A DNA stretch of 40,229 nucleotides from Burkholderiales bacterium (GCA_026400275.1 JAPLPK010000230.1:1-40229); one strand, 5' to 3'. Positions 1 to 8,092 are shown, counted from the first letter of the stretch. A program made the numbers and translations. Notes: generated by a model not told the origin, from the sequence alone.

Positions 1-879
1 GAAATCCTCGATGCCAGCAGTCTGTTGCAGCCAGGCGAACAGCTCGGTCTGGGGCCAGCTGCCCTTCACCAAGCGGGCGGCCGTGCCTTCGGGCAGTACG
101 CGGGGGATGTTCTCCAGCAGGCCACCGCCGGTGATGTGGGCCAGGGCCTTGATCGGGTGCTCAGCCAGCGCGGCCAACACGTTCTTCACGTACAGGCGGG
201 TCGGCTCCATCAGGGCTTGCTTGAAGGGTTTGCCGTCCAACGTGGCGGGTGCGGTGTCGCCCGCGCGTTCGATGCATTTGCGCACCAGGCTGAAGCCGTT
301 GGAGTGCACGCCGCTGCTGGCCAGGCCCAGTACCACGTCGCCGGGGGCGACTTCCTTGCCAGTCAGGATCTTCGATTTCTCGACGGCGCCGACGGCGAAA
401 CCAGCCAGGTCGTATTCGCCTGCGGGGTACATGCCGGGCATTTCAGCGGTTTCGCCGCCGATTAGCGCGCAGCCCGACAGCTCGCAGCCCTTGGCGATGC
501 CGCCGACCACGGCTGCAGCGGTGTCTACATCCAGCTTGCCGCAGGCAAAGTAGTCCAGGAAGAACAGCGGCTCGGCACCTTGCACCAGCACGTCGTTGAC
601 GCTCATGGCTACCAGGTCGATGCCCACGGTGTCGTGCATATTCCATTCGAACGCCAGGCGCAGCTTGGTGCCCACGCCGTCGGTGCCGCTCACCAGCACC
701 GGTTCTTTGTAGCGCTTGGGCACCTCAAACAGCGCGCCAAAGCCGCCAATACCGGCCAACACCCCTTCGCGCATGGTTTTCTTGGCCAGCGGCTTGATGC
801 GTTCGACCAGTGCGTCGCCTGCGTCGATATCGACCCCCGCGTCCTTGTACGAGAGGGGAGAAGTGTGGGAAGTGGTCAT
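1..879 (-). CDS. purM: Phosphoribosylformylglycinamidine cyclo-ligase (AIR synthetase), 3' end cut off
   Basis: PurM closes the imidazole ring of FGAM using ATP to give AIR, the fifth step of de novo purine synthesis, in the cytoplasm. The visible part is residues 1-293, starting at the ATG at 879 and running off the window edge. The family is usually about 345-350 residues, so roughly 55 C-terminal residues are missing. Recognisable blocks are SGTDGVGTK at about 64-72 (nucleotide binding), [10 protein letters not shown] at about 101-110 and [11 protein letters not shown] at about 141-151. It is divergent from the AI-2E permease gene with about 180 bases between the starts, where both promoters must lie. 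The purM/permease/hda arrangement is common in Betaproteobacteria. Confidence 0.95.
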   Translation of the reverse strand, partial: MTTSHTSPLSYKDAGVDIDAGDALVERIKPLAKKTMREGVLAGIGGFGALFEVPKRYKEPVLVSGTDGVGTKLRLAFEWNMHDTVGIDLVAMSVNDVLVQGAEPLFFLDYFACGKLDVDTAAAVVGGIAKGCELSGCALIGGETAEMPGMYPAGEYDLAGFAVGAVEKSKILTGKEVAPGDVVLGLASSGVHSNGFSLVRKCIERAGDTAPATLDGKPFKQALMEPTRLYVKNVLAALAEHPIKALAHITGGGLLENIPRVLPEGTAARLVKGSWPQTELFAWLQQTAGIEDF

Positions 880-1056
880 GGTCGGAGCGTTTAGAAGGAG
901 GCGAAAGATGCGGACATTGCTGCCCAGATAAGCGGGCCGACGGGATTTAGCCGTGTAGCCCTATAGAATTTGGGCAGATTTTAAGGGCTTGCGTGTGCAA
1001 GTCCGCACAGCCGGCTCCTGGCGCCATCCTTCTTTTCTGCTTCTATCCACCTCTTG

Positions 1057-2127
1057 ATGCAATTTACCCCCACCCAAATGCGCGGTTTTACCTGGATTTC
1101 CATTGCGCTGGGCATGTTGCTGGTGCTGTGGGTGCTGGGGCCGGTGCTCACGCCGTTTGCGGTGGCGGCGGTGTTGGCGTATGTGTTGACGCCTTTGGTG
1201 GATTCGCTGGATAGCCTCTGCCGTGGCCGTGTGCCGCGCTTGCTGGCCGTAGCCGTCGTTGAGCTGGGCTTTGTGCTGGCTTTTCTGATGCTGGCGCTGC
1301 TGATCGTGCCCATTGTGGTGAAAGAGGCGCCCTTGATGCGTGAGCAATTGCCCGGGCTGCTGGATGGTCTGGTGCGCTGGTTGCAGCCCTTACTGGCGCA
1401 ACTGGGGCTCAAGGTGTCTCTTGACCCAGCCAGCATCAAGGCGTTTGCCTTCAAATATTTGAACGCAAACGTAGAAGAGGCGCTGGGCTCGCTGTTTTCT
1501 TCGCTCAAGCTGGGCGGAAGCGTGGCGCTGTCGGTGGTGGGCAATCTGGTGCTGATTCCGGCAGCCTTGTTTTACCTGCTGATGGATTGGGACAGGTTTG
1601 TTTCCCTGATTGTGCAGTTTGTGCCCACCCGCCTGCGCGCGGGCTTTGACCATTTTGTGGACGAGGCAGACCAGGTGCTGGGCCAGTACCTGCGCGGGCA
1701 ACTGTTGGTGATGCTGATCATGGCGGTGTTCTACGCGGTAGGCCTGAGCCTGTTCGGCCTGGACTTGGGGCTTCCCATCGGCATCTTCACCGGTCTGGCC
1801 ATGTTCGTACCTTACCTGGGCTTTGGTGTGGGTCTGGTGCTGGCTAGTTTGGCGGGGCTGCTGCAGTTCGCTTCCATCAAGGCGGTGGTCATGGTGGCTG
1901 TCGTATTTGGCTCCGGCCAAGTACTGGAAAGCCTGTTTCTCACGCCCCGGCTAGTGGGGGAGCGCATAGGCCTGCATCCGCTGGCGGTCATTTTTGCCTT
2001 GCTGGCATTTGGCGAGGTGTTCGGTTTTGTGGGCGTGCTGGTGGCTTTGCCTGTCAGTGCGGTGATGCTGGTAGGCATACGTCGCCTGCGCACGCGCTAC
2101 TTTGCCAGCCCTTTTTACCGAGGCTGA
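1057..2127 (+). CDS. AI-2E family transporter (PerM-like membrane protein)
   Basis: A 356-residue polytopic inner-membrane protein of the AI-2E/PerM family (UPF0118), whose members include proposed autoinducer-2 exporters and ion antiporters. The substrate here is unknown. The sequence shows paired hydrophobic helices near residues 10-45 and 65-90, an amphipathic soluble stretch at about 95-150, then a dense C-terminal set of helices at about 150-345, as in the family. I chose the ATG at 1057; a TTG at 1054 directly precedes it and an ATG at 1078 is a possible later start, and none has a strong ribosome site. The stop lies two bases before hda, so the two are probably co-transcribed. In related genomes this permease sits at the same place beside purM and hda. 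Confidence 0.88.
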   Translation: MQFTPTQMRGFTWISIALGMLLVLWVLGPVLTPFAVAAVLAYVLTPLVDSLDSLCRGRVPRLLAVAVVELGFVLAFLMLALLIVPIVVKEAPLMREQLPGLLDGLVRWLQPLLAQLGLKVSLDPASIKAFAFKYLNANVEEALGSLFSSLKLGGSVALSVVGNLVLIPAALFYLLMDWDRFVSLIVQFVPTRLRAGFDHFVDEADQVLGQYLRGQLLVMLIMAVFYAVGLSLFGLDLGLPIGIFTGLAMFVPYLGFGVGLVLASLAGLLQFASIKAVVMVAVVFGSGQVLESLFLTPRLVGERIGLHPLAVIFALLAFGEVFGFVGVLVALPVSAVMLVGIRRLRTRYFASPFYRG

Positions 2128-2129
2128 GC

Positions 2130-2801
2130 ATGCAGCAACTGGTATTGGACATCGGCCTGGCGACCAGCCCTACGCTGGGCAATTTTTTCGCGGGGCAGAA
2201 CCAGGCAGCGCTGCAGCATGTGCAGCAGGCCGTGGTGGACACGGGCCGCCCTCTGCAAACCTATTTGTGGGGTGAGCCCGCCACCGGCAAAACCTATTTG
2301 CTGCGCGCAGTGCGCGAGGCCTACCGCATGCAGGCCGCGAGGGTTGGCTGGCTGGACCCCAGCGTTTATGAGCCGCCCGAGTTTGACGATAGCTGGGCCG
2401 CTGTGTTGCTGGACGATGTGCATTTGTACAACCCTGCGCAGCAGCACATGGCCTTCAAGTGGTTTGTGAATGCGCAGACGTGCAATTGCTGGGTGCTGGG
2501 TGCCGGCGATGTGCCACCGGCCCACTTGGTGCTGCGGGAAGACCTGCGCACCCGCCTGGGTGGCGGCCACGTGTTTGCGCTGCAGCTGCTGAGTGAAGAC
2601 GAGCGCCGTGCCGTGTTGCGCCGCGAGGCCCAGGCCCGTGGCCTGGTGCTCAGCGACGAGGTGGTGGACTTCATGCTGCGCCGCTTCAGCCGCGACCTGG
2701 GCAGCTTGATGCAACTGCTGGAGCACCTGGACCGTTATGCGCTGCAGACCCAGCGCGCCATCACCATTCCTTTGGTCAAATCCATGCTGGAGACAATTTG
2801 A
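2130..2801 (+). CDS. hda: DnaA regulatory inactivator Hda
   Basis: Hda is an AAA+ protein related to DnaA domain III. Together with the DNA-loaded sliding clamp it stimulates ATP hydrolysis by DnaA (RIDA) and so limits re-initiation of replication. The 223-residue protein has an N-terminal clamp-binding-type motif (QLVLDI, residues 3-8), a Walker A element (GEPATGKT, 48-55), a Walker B element (VLLDDVH, 92-98) and the arginine-rich C-terminal AAA+ lid (RRFSRDLGSL near 190-200). It lacks the DnaA DNA-binding domain, as expected for Hda. It follows the permease stop by two bases and overlaps or abuts the HAD hydrolase start, giving a compact transcription unit. Confidence 0.93.
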   Translation: MQQLVLDIGLATSPTLGNFFAGQNQAALQHVQQAVVDTGRPLQTYLWGEPATGKTYLLRAVREAYRMQAARVGWLDPSVYEPPEFDDSWAAVLLDDVHLYNPAQQHMAFKWFVNAQTCNCWVLGAGDVPPAHLVLREDLRTRLGGGHVFALQLLSEDERRAVLRREAQARGLVLSDEVVDFMLRRFSRDLGSLMQLLEHLDRYALQTQRAITIPLVKSMLETI

Positions 2802-2812
2802 AAGACCACCCC

Positions 2813-3478
2813 GTGAAACTGGCGCTGTTCGACCTCGACCACACGCTGATCCCCATGGATTCCGACTATGCCTGGGGCAGCTACACCACCGAAATCGGCT
2901 GGACTGACCCCGTGGTGTTCAAGCAGCGCAATGACGATTTCTACGCCCATTACAAGGCCGGTACGCTGGATATCCACGAGTACGTGCTCTTTGCCACGGC
3001 TGCGGCGCGGCGCCAGGGTGCTACTAAATCCATAGCTGCCCACGCAGATTTTATGAGCACAGTTGTGCAGCCTGCCATTACGCCGCAGGCGCTGGACTTG
3101 CTTCAGCGGCACCGCGCTGAGGGTGCGCAGCTGGTCATCGTCACCGCTACTAACGCCTTCGTCACCCGCCCCATCGCCCAAGCGTTAGGGGTGGAGGAGT
3201 TGATTGCGGTTGATCTGGAGCAGGACGCCAGCGGCTGGATCACCGGCAACATCCAGGGCGTACCGTCCTTCCGCGAGGGCAAGATCACCCGCGTGGAGCA
3301 ATGGCTGGCCCAGCGGGGTCTGGGCTGGCAGGATGTGGACGCCACTTTTTATTCCGACTCCATCAACGACCTGCCATTGCTGGAAAAGGTCCAGCATCCC
3401 GTCGCCACCAACCCCGACGCGCGTTTACGCGCAATTGCCCAGGAGCGCGGCTGGCGCATACTGGAGCTGTTTTCCTAA
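2813..3478 (+). CDS. HAD-superfamily phosphatase, subfamily IB (SerB-like)
   Basis: A cytoplasmic haloacid-dehalogenase fold phosphatase of the IB group. The substrate is not evident; phosphoserine-like or nucleotide substrates are possible. Motif I is DLDHT at residues 7-11, with Asp7 the expected nucleophile and Asp9 the acid/base. Motif II is the Thr of VTATNAF, and motif IV is YSDSINDLP near residue 184. The GTG at 2813 puts motif I at the usual distance from the start. A TTG at 2798 that overlaps the hda stop is the alternative. Bases 3020-3060, encoding about residues 70-83, match a dispersed palindromic repeat whose second copy is upstream of hisC, so this part of the protein may be repeat-derived. 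The downstream neighbour is pcnB, 6 bases away. Confidence 0.85.
   Translation: MKLALFDLDHTLIPMDSDYAWGSYTTEIGWTDPVVFKQRNDDFYAHYKAGTLDIHEYVLFATAAARRQGATKSIAAHADFMSTVVQPAITPQALDLLQRHRAEGAQLVIVTATNAFVTRPIAQALGVEELIAVDLEQDASGWITGNIQGVPSFREGKITRVEQWLAQRGLGWQDVDATFYSDSINDLPLLEKVQHPVATNPDARLRAIAQERGWRILELFS
3020..3060 (+). repeat. Dispersed repeat segment inside the HAD phosphatase gene
   Basis: Starting at 3020 this stretch matches the reverse complement of the hisC-upstream repeat (36008-36067). By hand count 23 of 29 bases are identical over 3020-3048, including an uninterrupted CATAGCTGCC. It is open in the gene frame and encodes about 13 residues. I recall similar palindromic repeats from Comamonadaceae genomes but know no formal name. 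Confidence 0.6.
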
Positions 3479-3484
3479 TTCCCA

Positions 3485-5026
3485 ATGATCAAGACATTCA
3501 TCGACAAACTGCTGGGCAAAAAGCCCGCCGCGAAACAGCCGAAGTTCGGCAAACGCGCTGAAATCCCGGTCACCGAGCACGGCATCAACCCCTCTTTGGT
3601 GGACGAGCGCGCCATCAACGTGGTCAGCACGCTTCAGGCGGCTGGCTTCGAGGCCTATATCGTCGGCGGCGCCGTACGCGACCTGCTGGTGGGCCTGCGC
3701 CCCAAGGACTTTGACGTGGCCACCAATGCCACGCCCGAGCAGGTCAAGGGCCTGTTTCGCCGTGCCTTCATCATCGGCCGGCGCTTCCGCATCGTCCACG
3801 TGGTGTACGGGCGGGGCCGCGAGAACGAGGTGATCGAGGTCTCCACCTTCCGCGCCTATATGGACAACGCCGCCGCCGAGCAGGTCGCCGGCAACGAACG
3901 CACCAGCAAAAGCGAGCTGGCGAACATGAAGCACGCTGTCGATTCCAGTGGCCGCGTGCTGCGCGACAACGTATGGGGTCCGCAGGACGAAGACGCGGCC
4001 CGCCGCGACTTCACCATCAACGCCATGTACTACGACCCCAAGAGCCAGATCGTGGTGGACTACCACGGCGGCATCAAGGACACCAAGAACCGCGTCATCC
4101 GCATGATTGGCGACCCGGCCACCCGCTACCGCGAGGACCCGGTGCGCATCATCCGCGCCGTGCGTTTCTCTGCCAAGCTGGGGGCGCTGGGTTTCACCAT
4201 CGAACCCAAAACTGCCGCGCCCCTGGTGCACTCGCAGAAGTTGCTGGCCGATGTGCCGCAAAGCCGCTTGTTCGATGAAATGCTCAAGCTGCTGCAAACC
4301 GGCCACGCCGTGGCCACCATCGCCCAGCTGCGCAAGCTCGGCATGGCCACCGGCATCTACCCCTTGCTGGACGTGGTGGTGGAACGGGCCGACCAGCCCT
4401 TTGTGCTGGCCGCGCTGCAGGACACCGACCGCCGCGTAGGCGAGGGCAAGCCCGTCGCGCCCAGCTTCCTGCTGGCGTGCGTGCTGTGGGCCGACGTGCG
4501 CGAGGGCTGGGCCGCCCGTACCGGCCGCCAGCCGCCCTTCGTGGCGCTGCAGGATGCGATCGAAGACGTGTTCAACGCCCGCATTGGCGATGTGTCCGGC
4601 CGTGGCAAGCTGGCTGGCGACATGCGCGAGACCTGGCTGATGCAGCCGCGCTTTGAAAAACGCGTGGGCAGCGGCCCCTACGGCATGATCGACCAGCCGC
4701 GCTTCCGCGCCGCTTTTGACTTTATGCGCCTGCGTGCCGATGCCGGTGAGGTGGATCAATCCATCGCCGATTGGTGGCAGGAGTTCACCACCGGCAGCGA
4801 TGACCAGCGTGAAGACCTGCTGGCCCAGGCCCGCGAAGAGCAGGGCCGCCGCCAGAAGGCCGTGCGCGTACCCCGTGTGGTCTCTCAGCCACGTGCGGCG
4901 GCAGACCAGCCAGCCGCCGTGGACGCGGCCCCTGAGTCTGACGTAGCTGCGGCGCCCAAGAAGCGCCGCCGCCGTCGCAAACCCGGCGCAGGCGGCTCCG
5001 CTCCGGCAGCCGGCTCCGATGCTTGA
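3485..5026 (+). CDS. pcnB: Poly(A) polymerase I
   Basis: PcnB adds poly(A) tails to RNA 3' ends, marking them for exonuclease decay. The 513-residue protein starts with the family's basic linker. It then shows the class II nucleotidyltransferase head with GGAVRD at 61-66 and the metal-binding pair Asp75/Asp77 in KDFDVATNA. The conserved block DEDAARRDFTINAMYYD and the RNA-binding segment ending in YREDPVRIIRAVRFSAKLG follow. The C-terminus is a strongly basic tail (KKRRRRRK), typical of beta/gammaproteobacterial PcnB and distinguishing it from CCA-adding enzymes, which lack it. The start is the ATG at 3485. The 3' end overlaps the folK start by 8 bases, the usual pcnB-folK arrangement, which suggests translational coupling. 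Confidence 0.94.
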   Translation: MIKTFIDKLLGKKPAAKQPKFGKRAEIPVTEHGINPSLVDERAINVVSTLQAAGFEAYIVGGAVRDLLVGLRPKDFDVATNATPEQVKGLFRRAFIIGRRFRIVHVVYGRGRENEVIEVSTFRAYMDNAAAEQVAGNERTSKSELANMKHAVDSSGRVLRDNVWGPQDEDAARRDFTINAMYYDPKSQIVVDYHGGIKDTKNRVIRMIGDPATRYREDPVRIIRAVRFSAKLGALGFTIEPKTAAPLVHSQKLLADVPQSRLFDEMLKLLQTGHAVATIAQLRKLGMATGIYPLLDVVVERADQPFVLAALQDTDRRVGEGKPVAPSFLLACVLWADVREGWAARTGRQPPFVALQDAIEDVFNARIGDVSGRGKLAGDMRETWLMQPRFEKRVGSGPYGMIDQPRFRAAFDFMRLRADAGEVDQSIADWWQEFTTGSDDQREDLLAQAREEQGRRQKAVRVPRVVSQPRAAADQPAAVDAAPESDVAAAPKKRRRRRKPGAGGSAPAAGSDA

Positions 5027-5479
5027 GCTGCAGCGTACCCCTGTCACCGCATACATCGCGCTTGGCGCCAACCTCGGGGATGCCGTAGACACGGTGTTGG
5101 CATGCCGCAGACCCAGGTGGGGCAGCGTTCTTCGCTGTACCGCACCGCCCCCGTGGACTCGGCTGGTCCAGACTATGTCAATGCGGTTGTTGAAGTAATA
5201 ACGGGTTTGTGCGCGCCAGATCTGTTGGAGCAGCTGCAAAAAATAGAGCAAGCAGCGGGTCGCCTACGCCCGTACCGGAACGCACCGCGTACTCTGGACC
5301 TGGATATTCTGCTGTTTGGCGCGGCCCGTATCGAGAGCTCGGCATTGACCGTGCCCCATCCGCGGATGGGGCAGCGGGCGTTTGTACTCCACCCTTTGGC
5401 TGAGATTGCGCCGGGCTTCGTGCCAGCTGATCTCCTGCTGGATGTGTCAGACCAAGTCACGGGACGCCTGGAGTGCTGA
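5019..5479 (+). pseudogene. folK: 2-amino-4-hydroxy-6-hydroxymethyldihydropteridine pyrophosphokinase (folK), frameshifted with a small deletion
   Basis: FolK transfers pyrophosphate from ATP to hydroxymethyl-dihydropterin in folate synthesis. From the ATG at 5019 one frame gives the conserved start TAYIALGANLGDAVDTV. The rest of the protein (SSLYRTAPVDSAGPDYVNAV, then RNAPRTLDLDILLFG and LTVPHPRMGQRAFVLHPLAEIAP) continues in a different frame from about 5100 to the stop at 5479. Compared with E. coli FolK, about 7 residues (the helix after the first strand) are also absent at the junction, consistent with loss of roughly 20-23 bases around 5090-5105. An internal ATG at 5102 opens the long frame but would lack the first strand and the GANLGD loop, so activity is doubtful. 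Either folK is truly broken and its function is supplied elsewhere, or the sequence has an assembly error. Confidence 0.8.
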
Positions 5480-5499
5480 CCGCATTGCTTTCCTGTGGC

Positions 5500-5509
5500 G
5501 GGGGGGGGG
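5500..5509 (+). repeat. G10 homopolymer
   Basis: Ten consecutive G residues lie 20 bases downstream of the folK stop in non-coding DNA. Such runs are prone to slippage in the cell and to miscounting in sequencing. Confidence 0.9.
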
Positions 5510-5525
5510 CATTTGCAGCCGCTGT

Positions 5526-5549
5526 AAAGCCTTGCCTACGCAAGCTTTT
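5526..5549 (+). terminator. Possible intrinsic terminator after folK
   Basis: AAAG, a bulged C, then CTTGC, a CTAC loop, GCAAG and CTTTT form a nine-pair stem with one bulge and end in four T residues. It lies about 47 bases after the folK stop. The T tract is short, so this is tentative. Confidence 0.45.
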
Positions 5550-5585
5550 CGCTGTGGGTTTCATAACTGCAGCCATGTGCAATTG

Positions 5586-5603
5586 ACGCGGCTTCAGCCG
5601 CGT
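5586..5603 (+). repeat. GC-rich inverted repeat downstream of folK
   Basis: ACGCGGCT and AGCCGCGT form a perfect 8-base inverted repeat separated by two bases (about 7 pairs with a TTCA loop). No T tract follows. It may be a secondary transcription stop or a boundary element; the function is unknown. Confidence 0.4.
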
Positions 5604-5685
5604 TGCCATGGCTTCCGTGCGCCGTGGAGTGAGCTGCAGGTTCTCCCCTGTGTCCTGCCATCTGGGCGCAATGGTTGAAACAATG

Positions 5686-5726
5686 TATTGCAGCCCAGCA
5701 ATATTTCGTGTTGCGGTGCAATATTT
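5686..5726 (+). promoter_or_regulatory. Candidate operator with TATTGC/GCAATA repeats upstream of the EPS region
   Basis: TATTGC (5686-5691) and GCAATA (5698-5703) form a perfect 6-base inverted repeat with a 6-base spacer. GCAATATTT occurs at 5698-5706 and again at 5718-5726, exactly 20 bases apart (about two helical turns). The stretch sits about 95-135 bases before the first gene of the EPS side and is AT-rich, as a promoter region would be. A TATTGC also occurs upstream of epsB at 28800-28805. No regulator is identified. Confidence 0.35.
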
Positions 5727-5819
5727 TCGGTAAACTAGGGTATACGTGAATAGAGGGCGATCAACTCAGTTGTCTCTATAAGGGTTTTGTGCCTAGTAAC
5801 CGTTGACTCTTGGGGGCTT

Positions 5820-6140
5820 ATGAAAAAACTGACATATTTGCTGACCGTTTTGGTATTTGGTATTGCTTCGGCGATTAATGTTTCCGCGTCGCAAGATGCT
5901 GGTACACATGCGTCCCGTATGGATGCTGCAGCCGCAGCTCGTATTGTTAAGACTTCCTATGAGCCTTCTGCGGCGGGGTCGCCATCACAAGTTTCGGTGG
6001 CAAGCTCGGTAAATGAGGCGCCTAAATCGGTGGCAGGCGAAAAACCACTTGCCAATGAGCTGCCACAGGATGGAATGCTGACTTTGCTTGCGGGTTTGGC
6101 CATCATTGTTGTGATCGGCAAACGTCGGAGGTCAAGCTAG
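5820..6140 (+). CDS. Small secreted protein with a PEP-CTERM-like C-terminal anchor
   Basis: A 106-residue protein that I do not recognise by family. The ATG at 5820 begins MKKLTYLLTVLVFG, a clear signal peptide with likely cleavage after VSA near residue 24. A low-complexity Ala/Ser/Val/Pro-rich middle (about 25-80) follows. The end has three parts: LPQDG, a hydrophobic helix of about 15 residues, and GKRRRSS. This order (short motif, membrane helix, basic cluster) is that of exosortase or sortase targets, but the canonical PEP motif is replaced by PQD. An in-frame start at 5787 would precede the signal peptide and is less likely. It stands at the left edge of the EPS locus, and PEP-CTERM proteins often accompany EPS clusters. 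No exosortase is visible in this window. Function unknown. Confidence 0.65.
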   Translation: MKKLTYLLTVLVFGIASAINVSASQDAGTHASRMDAAAAARIVKTSYEPSAAGSPSQVSVASSVNEAPKSVAGEKPLANELPQDGMLTLLAGLAIIVVIGKRRRSS

Positions 6141-6516
6141 TTGGTTCAGCTGAAGAGGGCGCAAACTTGACCAGCAGTGGAGGCATAGCCTGCATACCGC
6201 TCGTTTTGTTCGCATCCGAATCCAGAAATTAATATTTTTGAACTCTAGAGGGTGAAGTCTTTCGCTGTCTGATTGGGGGCTCAGCACTTCATTTGCAGCG
6301 GGTGTTTTGATTTCTGACTTTTTTGCCGGAATGGGGGCACTGTATATTTTGCTTGGTTTTGTGTTTGTCGATCCCGTCTGAAAAGGTTGGGGCGGCAAGG
6401 TCTTTGTACGTGTCGCATTAAACTAAAGGTAAAGAAGCCCGGGTGATTCGGTGTGAATTTCGCTTGAGGTTGGTGTGGTGCAGATTTAATTTATATTCAG
6501 TAAGAGGCCGATTTTC
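6141..6516 (+). other. Intergenic region before ugd
   Basis: This 376-base stretch is AT-richer than its surroundings and holds no convincing gene. An open - strand frame (6132-6398) has no family signature. A short + strand hydrophobic frame ending near 6380 lacks a start codon. The ugd ribosome site is AAGAGG at 6502-6507, nine bases before the ATG. A TTTAATTTATATT stretch just upstream could hold a -10 element, but no clear -35 partner was seen. Confidence 0.5.
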
Positions 6517-7839
6517 ATGAAGATCACAGTCATTGGCACTGGTTACGTTGGTTTGGTTTCAGGGGCCTGTCTGGCGGATGTTGGAAATGATGTGCTGTGT
6601 TTGGATGTGGATCCCGCCAAAATAAAGATACTTGAAGGTGGTGGTATTCCTATCCATGAACCTGGCTTGCAGGAGGTTGTTCGCCGTAACGTTGAGGCGG
6701 GGCGTTTATCTTTTACGACGGATGTCAAGCGCGCAGCAGAATACGGGACTATCCAGTTTATTGCTGTTGGAACCCCCCCCGATGAAGATGGGTCCGCCGA
6801 TTTGCAATATGTGCTCGCTGCCGCACGCAACATCGGTAAACATATGGATGGCTATCGTGTCGTGGTTGACAAATCCACCGTGCCGGTGGGTACTGCAGAC
6901 AAAGTGCGCGACGCTATTCAGGCTGAACTTTTGGTCAGGGATAGCAAGCTTGAATTCAGCGTGGTGTCTAATCCCGAGTTCTTGAAAGAGGGCGCTGCTA
7001 TCGAGGACTTCATGCGGCCCGACCGCATCGTGGTCGGCGCTGACGACGAAAAAGCCATCGGGTTAATGCGCCAGCTCTACGGCCCTTTCCAACGCAATCA
7101 CGAAAAATTGGTGCTGATGGATGTGCGCTCAGCCGAGCTCACCAAATACGCAGCCAACGCCATGTTGGCGACGCGCATCAGCTTCATGAACGAGTTGGCC
7201 AACCTGGCTGAGGTGCTGGGTGCCGACATCGAACTTGTGCGTTCCGGTATTGGTAGTGACCCACGGATTGGCAACCACTTCCTCTACTCCGGCTGCGGCT
7301 ATGGTGGCTCGTGCTTTCCCAAGGATGTGAAGGCGCTGATCAAAACTGCTAATCAACATGGCAGTCAGTTGCGTGTTCTCGCTGCAGTGGAAGAGGCCAA
7401 CGATGCGCAAAAGCATGTGCTGGTCGAGAAGATTGTTGAACGGTTTGGCGAGGACCTTTCGGGTCGTCGCTTTGCGCTGTGGGGCCTGGCCTTCAAGCCT
7501 AACACCGACGACATGCGCGACGCCCCCAGCCGTGTCGTCGTGGCCGAGTTGCTGCGTCGCGGCGCTACAGTCACGGCCTATGACCCGGTGGCTATGACGG
7601 AAGCAGAGCGCATTTTTGGCGATGAGCCTCGCTTGACGTTTGCTGGTCGCCCCAAAAGTGCTCTTGACGGTGCAGATGCGTTGGTGATCGTGACAGAGTG
7701 GAAGGAATTCCGCAGTCCTGACTTTGATGCCATCAAGACGCGCTTGAAGCAGCCGGTGGTTTTTGATGGCCGCAATTTGTACTCACCTATGTTCGTCCGT
7801 CAGCTGGAGATTGAATACTATAGTATTGGCCGGACTTAA
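6517..7839 (+). CDS. ugd: UDP-glucose 6-dehydrogenase
   Basis: Ugd oxidises UDP-glucose to UDP-glucuronate with two NAD+, supplying an acidic sugar donor for the polysaccharide. The 440-residue length is normal. The N-terminal Rossmann fold shows GTGYVGL at 7-13. The central segment has the catalytic block [12 protein letters not shown] with nucleophile Cys266. The C-terminal UDP-binding domain contains [16 protein letters not shown]. The ATG at 6517 has an AAGAGG site nine bases upstream. A run of eight C residues lies inside the gene at 6773-6780. A degenerate second copy of the gene's 3' end follows at 7942-8092. As the first enzyme gene of the + arm, it implies uronic acid in the EPS, or a precursor derived from it. 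Confidence 0.95.
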   Translation: MKITVIGTGYVGLVSGACLADVGNDVLCLDVDPAKIKILEGGGIPIHEPGLQEVVRRNVEAGRLSFTTDVKRAAEYGTIQFIAVGTPPDEDGSADLQYVLAAARNIGKHMDGYRVVVDKSTVPVGTADKVRDAIQAELLVRDSKLEFSVVSNPEFLKEGAAIEDFMRPDRIVVGADDEKAIGLMRQLYGPFQRNHEKLVLMDVRSAELTKYAANAMLATRISFMNELANLAEVLGADIELVRSGIGSDPRIGNHFLYSGCGYGGSCFPKDVKALIKTANQHGSQLRVLAAVEEANDAQKHVLVEKIVERFGEDLSGRRFALWGLAFKPNTDDMRDAPSRVVVAELLRRGATVTAYDPVAMTEAERIFGDEPRLTFAGRPKSALDGADALVIVTEWKEFRSPDFDAIKTRLKQPVVFDGRNLYSPMFVRQLEIEYYSIGRT

Positions 7840-7941
7840 CCGGGTGAGATGGTTTTGCAGACGCGTGTACTAATTCGTTTGTGTGGTCTATCTGACAGCG
7901 GATTTTTCCTTGTGTTTCATGTGAAGCTTTTGTACTAGCGG

Positions 7942-8092
7942 GTGGCCATTTCTCGGTGGCGTGAGTTCTGCTGTCCTCACTTTGGTGTCATCAAAACACG
8001 CTTAAAGCAGTCCAGGCTTTCTGGTGATCGCAAGGTACTTTACGTACTGGTTCTAATGTGTATCTGGGAGATTGCTTTAGTCCCGTACAGGC
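7942..8092 (+). pseudogene. Degenerate duplicate of the ugd 3' end
   Basis: The gap between ugd and epsF (7840-8241) is not featureless. Read in frame, 7942 onward gives VAISRWREF, CCPHFGVIKTRLKQ and later GDRKVLY and WEI. These line up with [28 protein letters not shown] and LEI at the C-terminus of Ugd. At the DNA level, 39 of 48 bases match by hand count over the block starting at GAG TTC. Similarity starts at 7684 in ugd and 7942 here, an offset of 258 bases. It seems to continue weakly past the stop (CTTAAC in both), suggesting an old tandem duplication of 258 bases, or the tail of a lost second ugd. No start or intact domain remains, so it cannot be functional. Confidence 0.72.

Noticed and set aside
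3425-5251. 608-codon open frame on the - strand opposite pcnB/folK
   Set aside because: Rich in His/Gly/Val from reversed high-GC codons, spans pcnB antisense; no domain recognised.
6270-6380. Hydrophobic + strand peptide (GVLISDFFAGMGALYILLGF) that faintly resembles the tail of the small secreted protein
   Set aside because: No start codon and an upstream stop; resemblance is limited to hydrophobic residues.
6132-6398. 88-codon - strand frame between the small secreted protein and ugd
   Set aside because: No ribosome site, no signature, overlaps the end of the opposite gene; likely chance.
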